Assembly: GCF_047462415.1 (NCBI RefSeq)
Contig: NZ_JANSJE010000020.1
Location: 1-53,619 of the forward strand
DNA from: Thermostichus sp047462415
GTDB lineage: Bacteria > Cyanobacteriota > Cyanobacteriia > Thermostichales > Thermostichaceae
Direction: 5' to 3'
Length of the DNA stretch: 53,619 nucleotides
The translations under genes were made by a program, and so were the position numbers. Shown piece by piece: positions 17,422 to 26,000 of this stretch. The notes under the pieces are model-generated. The model did no database searches. It was not told the DNA's origin and saw nothing but the letters and a program-made list of their open reading frames with translations. How positions within the stretch are numbered: the first letter of the stretch is position 1; each line of letters begins with the position of its first letter.

Positions 17422-18234
17422 ATGCTCTCTGCTTTGCCGGTTCACCTCTACCGCTGCCTGAGCTGTGGTCAAGACGGGCTGAACCTGTCACCGGGACGTG
17501 AGCCGGGATCCGCGGCGGATCGGGTTTACTGTCCCAGTTGCGGGCAAATTTACCCCATCACCGCCTTTGGAGCGGTGGATTTTTTGGCCACCTTGCCGGA
17601 CTGGCCGCTCACTCCCGCTCAGGCCATTGCCCATCTGCCCGGGTTTGCCTGGGGCTACGATCGCCTCTGGCGGCCTTGGGCACTGTCGCTGTTGTCGGGA
17701 GAGAGCTTCGGCAGCGAGCGGGAAGGCCAATTGCTGGCGGAACTGGTGGGCGAGGCGGATCCCGTCTTGGACTTGGGCACGGCAGGGGGGTACTGGAGCC
17801 GCTTGCTCCTGGCCAGGGATCCGCAGCGGACGGTGATCGGCTTGGACAATGCGGCAGGGGTATTGGCCGAGGCAGCCCAACAGGCGCAGCCCCACTGGCA
17901 GCGCTACAGCCTGGTGCGGGCCCGAGCCGAACAGCTTCCCCTCGCCTCTGGAACGTTTGGGGCGGTGATCAGCGGCGCCACCCTGAACGAAGTGCCTTTG
18001 CATCCCTGTCTGCGGGAAGTTGCCCGTGTTTTGCAACCGGGAGGGGTGTTTGTCTCGATGCACAGCCAGCAGGTGCAGGGATGGGGGCAGATGGTGCAGC
18101 GGTGGTTGGAAGCAAGCGGCCTTCGGTTTTTCTCAGAAACCCAGTTGCGTGAGCACTTTCAGCAGGTGGGGTTGCACCTGGAGCGCTATCTCAGCCTGGG
18201 TTGGGTGGCCTTTGTGCGGGCGCTGCGCTCCTAA
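17422..18234 (+). CDS. Class I methyltransferase with N-terminal zinc ribbon
   Basis: 270 residues from ATG 17422; the frame is open further upstream but the next start (TTG 17314) adds a Gly/Arg/Leu tract with no domain. The N-terminus has two CxxC knuckles (CLSCGQ, CPSCGQ), a likely zinc ribbon as in RlmA-type rRNA methyltransferases. A SAM-binding fold follows: motif I VLDLGTAGGYWSRLL (about 117-131), an acidic residue after strand 2 (VIGLDNA), and the strand-4 region AVISGATLNEVP followed by VLQPGGVFVSMH. The substrate is unknown; the architecture suggests RNA or a small molecule. It lies 126 nt after ftsH on the same strand. Confidence 0.82.
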   Translation: MLSALPVHLYRCLSCGQDGLNLSPGREPGSAADRVYCPSCGQIYPITAFGAVDFLATLPDWPLTPAQAIAHLPGFAWGYDRLWRPWALSLLSGESFGSEREGQLLAELVGEADPVLDLGTAGGYWSRLLLARDPQRTVIGLDNAAGVLAEAAQQAQPHWQRYSLVRARAEQLPLASGTFGAVISGATLNEVPLHPCLREVARVLQPGGVFVSMHSQQVQGWGQMVQRWLEASGLRFFSETQLREHFQQVGLHLERYLSLGWVAFVRALRS

Positions 18235-18315
18235 CCGGCCATGTAGATCCCTTGCCGCTCTATCCCTTTTTTATAGCAAGCAGTTATGGAATAGCTTGCT
18301 GGTTGATCTCTAGCT

Positions 18316-18376
18316 CCCCTCTCCCACAAAGGAGAGGGGCTGGGGGTGAGGGCGTCTCAATCTTGTTTGAAACGAC
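18316..18376. repeat. Dispersed hairpin repeat, copy 2
   Basis: Stem CCCCTCTCC (18316-18324), loop CACAAA, GGAGAGGGG (18331-18339), then CTGGGGGTGAGGG and the flank TCTCAA-N7-TGAAACGAC (18355-18376). It sits between two convergent genes and could double as a terminator. A separate AGCAAGC/GCTTGCT inverted repeat lies just upstream (about 18277-18300). Confidence 0.85.
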
Positions 18377-18391
18377 TGTGATTTCTCGCAC

Positions 18392-20341
18392 CTATAAGCT
18401 TTGCAACCAGGCTTCCAGGGCGCGGATGGGGGCCGGATCCCGGTAGACGCGCTCCTGGCGGGCTTTTACCTGCTGGCCCATCTGTTCGCGCCAGCGGTCA
18501 TCCAGGCCCAGCCGCACGGCAATCTGGACATACTCATCTAGGTTAGAGGCGATGGTTGCGTGGATCCCCATCTGCTGCAGAATGGCGTGGGTGTGGCGAC
18601 CCCGCATCAGGGATCCCGGCAGCGTGACGATGGGCAGCCCGTGGGGCAGGGCTTCCAGGGTGGTGTTGCCGCCAGACCAGCCAATGCTGTCCAGGTAAAC
18701 ATCTCCCAGGGCGTTGTAGGCGGCATATTGGGCGGGGGAGAGTTCCGGCAGCAGCAGCACATAGTCTTCCGCGGCCAGGCCGTAGGCGCGGAAGGCCCGC
18801 TGCAGCCGTTGCCAAAAGCGCTGGCGGATCCCTTGGGAGAGTCGGCCCCGCAAAAACAGGAATTGACACCGCCCCACCTCCCGAGCAATGCGGGGGAAGA
18901 CCTCGTCGTACAGGGGCAGGTACTTAAACAGAGATTGGGCGCAGAGGTAGAGCACCCTATCGGGATCCATACCCCAGGCTGGCCAGTCCACAGGGGCGGG
19001 GTCAATAGCCAGAGGAATGTAGTAGGTGCCGATGCCGGGCAGGGGCAGGAGCTGCTCGGTGTAGTGGCTGGTCCCATCCGACGGCTCCATCAGTTCGCTG
19101 CTGATGAAAACGTCCAGCGTCGGCAGGCCAGAGGTTTGCGGATGTCCCCAGGCCATGGCCTGCACAGGGGCCAAACGCAAGGCGGCCAACTGGGCGCAGA
19201 CGGGATCGATGCCCACTTCCGGGTAGAGGAGCACGTCCAGTTGCGCCTCTCGAATGATCGCCTGCCACTCCGCCAAGCTGCGGGATCCGGCTATAAACTG
19301 CTCAAAACGCGGTGGCAGGGAGCGCGTAATCTCGTCTTGGACGGCCGAGGTGTGGAAGCCGTAGAGGGCCACTTGGGAGCGATCCAAAGCTTCTACCCAG
19401 CCGTGGGTCAGGATCTTCCAAACAGAGTGATCCCGGAACAGGCCGGAGACGATGCCCACCCGCAGCCGCCCAGGACGGCGCCGCAGGAGAACGGGGGGCT
19501 GGGGGTGGCGGGCCGCCATCACCTCCCCCACCAGGGATCCGTACAGGTGCTGCAGCTCGCGGTCGTTCTGGCCCTGGTAGGGCAAAAAGAAGGGTTGGAC
19601 GGAGCCAACACCAGCAGCCGCCCGCTCCAGGGTTTTGGGATCCCGCGGCAGTTGTGCCCAGCGGGCCCTGACCTTTTCCAGGGCCTGGCGGTAGCGCTCC
19701 CGGGCAACTGGGATCTGCTCAGAGGTGTCGTAGAGCAGGGGCAACTGGCTGACACACCAGCCCAGGGCCGCCGCCAAATCGGCCGGATCGGCTTGCCAGA
19801 GGCGGTAGAACAGCTCGGCAGCTTCCTCCTCCCGGCCACAATCCCGCAACAGGATGGCCAGCGTATAGGCGGCATCGGCAAAGTCTGGCTGCAACTCCAG
19901 AGCCTGCCTCAGCGGCACCAGGGCCGCCTCCAACTCCCCCTGCTGCCGCAGCACCAGTCCCAACTGGTACAGAACTTCCGGATCCGGTCCCCCCTGCTCC
20001 AAGGCCTGCTGGAGGTGGGCTTTTGCCTCCCCCAGCCGCCCCGCCTGCTTGAGAACAATGCCCAAATTCAAGTGGGCGTCGGGAAACCACGGCTGCTGCG
20101 CCAAGGCCTGCTGCATCAGGGCAATGGCTTCTTCCAGGGATCCCTGCTGCTGCCGACAGACCCCCAAGAGGTGCAGCGCCTCCGGGTGGGCGGGCTGGGC
20201 TTGCAACACCTGTTGGTAGAGGGAGATGGCCTCCTGCAGTTGCCCCGCCTGGTGATGGTGGACAGCCTGAAGCAGCAGGCGCTGCAGGTGCTTCTCTCTA
20301 TTATCTCGGCTGGGACCAAAGCCCTTTCCCGGCGGCGACAT
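18392..20341 (-). CDS. TPR-containing O-GlcNAc transferase-like (GT41/SPINDLY-type) protein
   Basis: 649 residues from ATG 20341 (a TTG codon precedes it). Five tandem TPR units span about 22-190, e.g. EALHLLGVCRQQQGSLEEAI. The C-terminal half has a GT-B fold of the GT41 type: RLRVGIVSGLFRDHSVWK opens the first Rossmann domain. The second carries the donor-binding pattern, with LYLCAQSLFKYLP in the position of the family's F-x-x-x-x-K and GGNTTLEALPHGLPIVTLPG near the end. Such enzymes glycosylate Ser/Thr of proteins or act in surface glycan synthesis. The start is 15 nt after the stop of the M50 protease gene, so the two are probably one transcript. Confidence 0.85.
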   Translation of the reverse strand: MSPPGKGFGPSRDNREKHLQRLLLQAVHHHQAGQLQEAISLYQQVLQAQPAHPEALHLLGVCRQQQGSLEEAIALMQQALAQQPWFPDAHLNLGIVLKQAGRLGEAKAHLQQALEQGGPDPEVLYQLGLVLRQQGELEAALVPLRQALELQPDFADAAYTLAILLRDCGREEEAAELFYRLWQADPADLAAALGWCVSQLPLLYDTSEQIPVARERYRQALEKVRARWAQLPRDPKTLERAAAGVGSVQPFFLPYQGQNDRELQHLYGSLVGEVMAARHPQPPVLLRRRPGRLRVGIVSGLFRDHSVWKILTHGWVEALDRSQVALYGFHTSAVQDEITRSLPPRFEQFIAGSRSLAEWQAIIREAQLDVLLYPEVGIDPVCAQLAALRLAPVQAMAWGHPQTSGLPTLDVFISSELMEPSDGTSHYTEQLLPLPGIGTYYIPLAIDPAPVDWPAWGMDPDRVLYLCAQSLFKYLPLYDEVFPRIAREVGRCQFLFLRGRLSQGIRQRFWQRLQRAFRAYGLAAEDYVLLLPELSPAQYAAYNALGDVYLDSIGWSGGNTTLEALPHGLPIVTLPGSLMRGRHTHAILQQMGIHATIASNLDEYVQIAVRLGLDDRWREQMGQQVKARQERVYRDPAPIRALEAWLQSL

Positions 20342-20356
20342 CAAGCTTCCCAGACT

Positions 20357-21838
20357 TTAGCCGTTGGGGAGGTTGAGGAAGCCCGCCAAGGCCGGGGCAA
20401 TGGGCAGCAGGGTCATCACCATCAAAAAGAGGGCCAGCAGCGCCAAGGCATCCCGTTGGCCGTCGGTCTCGGTAATCTCATCCTGCGGCGGACGCTCCGG
20501 CTCGCGGGCAATAAAGAGAATCAGCAGCGCCCAGTAGAGAGCCAAAACGTTACTGATGGCCGCCACCGCCAGGGCAATCAGGGTAATCACTGTGGCACGT
20601 GCCGCCGTCTTGCGCCCGTACACCGCCTGCACGATCCGCCCGCCGTCCAACTGCCCTGCCGGCAAAAGGCTCAAGGCGGTGATGGCCAGGCCAATCCAGC
20701 CCACGGCCACGAAGGGGTGAATGGGCACCAGCTCCGCCTGCAACTGGGATCCCAGCACCAGCCGCGCCAGCGTGCCCACCAGGATGGAACTACGGAAGAT
20801 CTCCGTGGGCACGTATAGGCCACCGGAGCCGGAGAGCTTCAGGCCAACCAGCAGCACCACCAAGGAAAGGAGACCCCCCGCCGCCGGGCCGGCAAAGGCA
20901 ATGTCAAACAGGGCCTTGCGGTTGGGCACCGGCGACTGGATGCGGTTTAGGGATCCCAGCGTGCCGATCCCCAAACTGGGAATAACAAAAGCTGGGCTGA
21001 GGCGTACGCCGTACTTGCCGGCCATCCAGCGGTGTCCGGTCTCGTGCACCAGCAAAATGGCAAAGATCCCCGCCGCCACCGGCAGGGCCTCCACCCAGCG
21101 CCCCGGCGCCTCCAACAGCCGAAAGCCCAACAGATTTGCCCCCACCTCCAAAGTGGCCAGAAAGCTAGCTATCATTAGGCCCGCAGCCAGGATCTGTGCC
21201 CCTGTCGAGGCGCGGTAGTTGACGATCTCATCCGGCAAGACCACCACCGCCGGCTTTTCCGAGGCATCTTCCACCAAAAACAGTTGGTAGCGGCTGCCCA
21301 GCCGCTCGTTCAGCTTTTCTGTCAGCAGGGGCACCACCACCTCTGCCTCGCCGCGCAGGTTGCCCTTGAAGATCGCCCCCTCCCCATAGGGGATGGTCTC
21401 GGTGACGAAGAAGGTGTCCAGACCGAAGATGGATTGAATCGCCTGCAAATCTTCCGCAGAGATGCCCCGCAAGACCAAAGGTTGCTCGACAGGCGTCTCC
21501 CCAGCCCCTTCCGAGGGGATTTCCTGCCGCTCCTCCATCTGGGCCAACTGCTGCCGCCGCGCCTGCAGCTCCTGCTGGGCCAACTGGCGGGTTTTGCGCC
21601 CCACGGCAATGTAGAGCCCCGTGAACACCAGCAATAGCAGCAGGAAGCCAGCAAAGCTGAGGTAAACCCCAAACAGCAGCAGCCCCAGGAAGACCACCCA
21701 CGGCAAAAGGAGCAGGGATCCCTGGAACCACACCCAGACGGCCAGGGATCCCCGCCGGCGGGCTCGCCAGAACCCCCACCCCAAAAAGGCCAGCGTTCCC
21801 AACAAAAAGAGGGGCGTAATCTCGGCGGCGATGTTCAT
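20357..21838 (-). CDS. Site-2-protease (M50) family membrane metalloprotease, EGY1-like
   Basis: 493 residues. Polytopic intramembrane zinc protease. Two or three N-terminal helices (about 5-25, 35-60, 62-80) precede a charged segment and a soluble domain (about 120-205) typical of EGY proteins of cyanobacteria and plastids. The active-site helix has HETGH (265-269), and a second motif, LDGGR, follows PAGQ near residue 405 as in the NxxPxxxLDGG family pattern. Arabidopsis EGY1 mutants are pale and lack normal thylakoids, which gives its position 47 nt downstream of acsF some meaning. The substrate is unknown. It precedes the GT41 gene. Confidence 0.88.
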   Translation of the reverse strand: MNIAAEITPLFLLGTLAFLGWGFWRARRRGSLAVWVWFQGSLLLLPWVVFLGLLLFGVYLSFAGFLLLLLVFTGLYIAVGRKTRQLAQQELQARRQQLAQMEERQEIPSEGAGETPVEQPLVLRGISAEDLQAIQSIFGLDTFFVTETIPYGEGAIFKGNLRGEAEVVVPLLTEKLNERLGSRYQLFLVEDASEKPAVVVLPDEIVNYRASTGAQILAAGLMIASFLATLEVGANLLGFRLLEAPGRWVEALPVAAGIFAILLVHETGHRWMAGKYGVRLSPAFVIPSLGIGTLGSLNRIQSPVPNRKALFDIAFAGPAAGGLLSLVVLLVGLKLSGSGGLYVPTEIFRSSILVGTLARLVLGSQLQAELVPIHPFVAVGWIGLAITALSLLPAGQLDGGRIVQAVYGRKTAARATVITLIALAVAAISNVLALYWALLILFIAREPERPPQDEITETDGQRDALALLALFLMVMTLLPIAPALAGFLNLPNG

Positions 21839-21885
21839 GGCTGACCTACGAGGCTTACCGATACTGAGCTGGAATCAAGAGCCGC

Positions 21886-22977
21886 TCAAGCAGAAACAGG
21901 CGCTTCTTCAAAACGAGGCTCCGGCTGCTCCCACAAGTAAAAGCCAGCTTTGCGCGGTTTGAGCAGGAACAGCCGCAGGAACTGGTAGGCGTTGTTGAGG
22001 TAAAGGGGCAGCTTGCGCAGGCCCTTGAAGGGGCCAGATCCGCGGGCAATCTCCCTCAACTTGGCGTTGTTGGCCACGCACTTCTGCAGCCGGCGCACAA
22101 ACTCCGGGTTCTCCACATCCAGCACCACCGGGAAGACCTTGGCCGCCTCGCGGTTGGTCTTGTAGATCACCTCCATGTCGTAGGTATGGGGATCCAGGCC
22201 GATGAGACGGTAGAAATCCGGGCGCTCGCCCACGTCGTTGAGGTACATGGTGGCAAACACCGACAGCAGGAAGAAGCGGCACCACAGCTCCGCCACCCAT
22301 CCCTTGAGCAGCCGCGGCTGGCTCAGGAGCATGAGGGCAAAGAAATCGCCGTGGCGGTTCTCGTCCTGGCACCAGTTCTTGAAGAAGTTGAAGATGGGGT
22401 AGATGCGGTCTTCGGGGTGAGCTTCGAGGTGGCGGTAGATAAGGATGTAGCGCCAGTAGCCGATCTTCTCGGAGAGATAGGTGGCGTAGAAGATGAAGCG
22501 GGGCGCGAAATAGGTGTAGGACTTGTGCTTGGTCAAAAAGCTCAGGTCCAAGGCCAAGTTAAAGTCGCCCATGGCGCGGTTGAGGAAGCCGGCGTGGCGG
22601 GCCTCGTCGCGGCTCATCAGGGCAAAGCACTCAGCCAAAACCGGGTTGGTCTCCTTCAGCTTGCGAGATAGCTCCTTGTAGAGCAGGAAGCCAGAGAACT
22701 CCGCCGTGCAGGAGCGCTCCAAAAACTCCACAAACAGCCGCCGCGCCTCCGGATCAAGCCGGCTTTCCCAGTCTTGGTTGAACTCCTCGCCGCGGACAAA
22801 GTGGTGGCGGTTGTAGTCGGCGCGAAACTCCTCCAGGATGGCCCGGAAGTCGGCCTCTCGATCGCCTAACCCCATCTTGCCGATGGCCTCGAAGTCGGTG
22901 GTGTAGAAGCGCGGTGTCAGGATGGTCTCAGTGGGCACTCGCGCCTGGGTTTGGGCAGCTTGCAAAGTGGAACTCAT
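21886..22977 (-). CDS. acsF: Mg-protoporphyrin IX monomethyl ester (oxidative) cyclase, aerobic diiron form
   Basis: 363 residues. It forms the isocyclic ring of chlorophyll, converting Mg-protoporphyrin IX monomethyl ester to protochlorophyllide with O2, at the membrane. The N-terminus has the AcsF hallmark TILTPRFYTTDF. Diiron ligands appear as ExxH motifs (DEARH about 144-148 and DENRH about 230-234), with further Glu residues in the ERSCTAEFSGFLLYKEL helix. Length matches the family (about 350-360). It follows glsF by 98 nt on the same strand and precedes the EGY1-like protease by 47 nt. No strong Shine-Dalgarno is visible at the ATG. Confidence 0.96.
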   Translation of the reverse strand: MSSTLQAAQTQARVPTETILTPRFYTTDFEAIGKMGLGDREADFRAILEEFRADYNRHHFVRGEEFNQDWESRLDPEARRLFVEFLERSCTAEFSGFLLYKELSRKLKETNPVLAECFALMSRDEARHAGFLNRAMGDFNLALDLSFLTKHKSYTYFAPRFIFYATYLSEKIGYWRYILIYRHLEAHPEDRIYPIFNFFKNWCQDENRHGDFFALMLLSQPRLLKGWVAELWCRFFLLSVFATMYLNDVGERPDFYRLIGLDPHTYDMEVIYKTNREAAKVFPVVLDVENPEFVRRLQKCVANNAKLREIARGSGPFKGLRKLPLYLNNAYQFLRLFLLKPRKAGFYLWEQPEPRFEEAPVSA

Positions 22978-23075
22978 AGGGGTTACAGGATGAAAAGGCC
23001 AGGATACACTCGCAGTTTACCAGCCTCTTTGGCCGTCGAGGGGATAAGAAGTGTTACCGACAGGCCCCGGATCCC

Positions 23076-26000
23076 CTACGACGGCAGCGCCACCGGCTGG
23101 GATTGCGCCGGATCCGTCAGCTCACTCCCCTCCTCCGAAGGCGGGATCACCTGCCAAAACAGGGGCAAGTAGCGCTCCCAGTTCTGCAGGATGCGCTCGG
23201 CTTTGGGGGAATGGGTGCGGCGGTAGTGCTCCTGGATCAGGCCCTTCAGTTGCGCTTCCGCCGCCGCCGTCTGTATCCGCTGGATGCGCACGATCTCGCC
23301 GTTGACCTTGGCGGGGAAATTGCCCTCCTCGTCCAGCACGTAGGCCAGGCCGCCGGTCATGCCCGCCCCCAGGTTGCGGCCCACCCGCCCCAGCACCACC
23401 ACCACGCCGCCGGTCATGTATTCGCAGCAGTGGTCGCCGGATCCCTCGATTACCGCCTGAGCGCCGGAGTTGCGCACGGCAAAGCGCTCTCCTGCCTGGC
23501 CGTTGGCAAACAGGGATCCGCCGGTGGCCCCGTACAGACAGGTGTTGCCTAGGATGACGTTTTCTGCTGGATCCCGCGGAGCTTCTGGGGGAGCCAGAAT
23601 GACAATTTCACCGCCACACATGCTCTTACCCACGTAGTCGTTGGCTTCCCCCGTCAGGGTCAGGCGCATGCCCGCCAAGGTAAAGGCCCCAAAGCTCTGG
23701 CCGGCGCTGCCCACAAAGCGCAGATCCAGCAGCCCCCCTTGTCGGGCAAAGCCGGTATCCCCATACAGCCGGGCCAGGGTGCCGGCAATGCGTCCGCCCA
23801 CGCAGCGATCCGTGTTGGCGATGGGGAGCTCCACTGTAGCTGTGTCGCAGGTCTCGATGGCCTTTTGCACCTCGGGCCGCGCCAGGATTGCCTCGTCCAG
23901 CACCGGGCCGTTGCCATGCACCAGCTCATGGTCTATCCACTCGGGCCGCTGGTGGGGATCGAAGCCGGGGGGAGTCCGCAGCAGATAGTCCAAGTTGAGG
24001 GACTGGGTTTTCTCCAGAGCCGCGTCGGTACGGGGGCAGAGTAGATCCACCCGGCCGATCACCTCCTCCAAGGAGCGGTAGCCCAGTTGGGCTAGGACTT
24101 GGCGCACCTCCTCGGCCACAAAGGTAAAGAAAGTTACTACCTGGTCAGGAGTGCCGGGGAAGCGCTTGCGCAGCTCCTCTTTCTGGCTGGTCACCCCCAC
24201 CGGGCAGTTGTTGGTGTGGCAGACCCGCGCCATGATGCACCCCTCGGCAATCATGGCCACTGTCCCGAAGCCAAACTCTTCCGCCCCCAGCATGGCCGCC
24301 ATCACCACTTCCCAGCCGGTGCGAATGCCGCCGTCCACCCGCAGAATCACCCGCTGCCGCAGGCCGTTTTCCAAAAGGGCGTGATGCACTTCCACCAGGC
24401 CTAGCTCCCAGGGCGCCCCCGCGTGTTTGATCGAGCTCAAAGGAGAAGCCCCCGTGCCCCCCTCGTGGCCGGAGATCTGGATGATGTCGGCATTGGCCTT
24501 GGCCACCCCCGCCGCCACGGTGCCGATGCCCACCTCCGCCACCAGCTTCACCGACACCTGCGCCTGCGGGTTGACCTGGTGCAGGTCGAAGATCAACTGG
24601 GCCAGATCCTCAATCGAGTAGATGTCGTGGTGGGGCGGCGGCGAGATCAAGGTCACCCCCGGCTTGGAGCGGCGCAGCTTGGCAATGTAGGGGCTGACCT
24701 TTTTGCCCGGCAGTTGTCCGCCCTCGCCCGGCTTGGCTCCCTGGGCAATTTTGATCTCGATTTGCCGCGCGTTGAGCAGGTACTCTGGCGTCACGCCAAA
24801 GCGGCCCGAAGCTACCTGCTTCACTGCCGAGCTGGCGTTGTCCCCCATGCGCAGGCCCTTCAGGTGGGGGAAGCGCGCCGAGGTGCCCTCCGGCGTCACA
24901 TCGGTGATGGGGATGTAGCGCTCCGGATCTTCTCCACCTTCGCCGGAGTTGGACTTGCCGCCAATGCGGTTCATGGCAATGGCTAGGGTCTCGTGGGCCT
25001 CGCGGCTGAGGGCTCCCAGCGACATCCCTCCTGTGGCAAAGCGCTTGAAGATCTCGGTGGCCGGCTCTACCTCTTCTAGGGGAATGGGATCCCGGTCGCT
25101 GCGAAAGTCCAGCAGATCCCGCAGGGCTGTGGGGGGGCGGTGGCGCAGATGGGCCCGGTAGATCTCGTAGTGGTCGGGCTGTCCTGAGGCGATGGCCTTG
25201 TGCAGCAGCTTGGCCATCTCCGGGCTGTTGATGTGGTACTCCCCCTTGGGCCGCGCTTGGATAAAGCCAAAGTTCTCCAATTTTTTCGCGCTCAGCTCGG
25301 GGAAGGCGCGGCAGTGGTTGGCCATGCCCTCGCGGGCCAGATCTGCCAGCGTCATCCCCCCGACCCGGGATACCGTGCCGCGGAAGGCCAGCTCGATCAC
25401 CTCTTGGCTGAGGCCGATGGCCTCGAAGATCTGCGCCCCGTGGTAGCTGGAGAGCAGAGAAATGCCCATCTTGGAGAGGATCTTGAGCAAGCCCGCCTCG
25501 ATGGCCGTGCGGTACTTCAGTTGGGCTTCGGCCAAAGAGAGCTGGGGCAGCTTGCCGGCGGCCATTTGGGTTTGCGTCTTGGGCTTGTGCCACCACTGGC
25601 GCACCGCCTCGTAGGCCAGGTAAGGGCAGACGGCGCTGGCCCCATAGCCGATCAGGCAGGCAAAGTGGTGGGTACTCCAGCATTGGGCGGTCTCCACCAC
25701 CAGAGAAGCGCGTAGGCGCAGCCCCTCCTGGATGAGGTGATGGTGGACGGCACCCACGGCCAGCAGAGGCGGGATCAAGGCTTGCTCAGCACTGAGACCG
25801 CGATCCGAAAGGATCAAGATCTCGGCCCCCTCCCGCACTGCCTGCGCCGCCTTTTGGCACAGGGCTCGCACCTGAGCGGCCAGCCCTTCTGGCCCAGCGG
25901 CCACCGGGTAGAGGATGGGTAGCGTCCGGCAAGAGAAAGGCGTCCGCTGCAGGGCAGCTAGCTCCGCCTCGTTGAGCACCGGGCTGCGTAGGTGCAGCAG

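Noticed and set aside
18560..20818. 752-codon plus-strand open frame across the GT41 and M50 genes
   Set aside because: It crosses two well-supported minus-strand genes and has no recognisable domain; a shadow frame.
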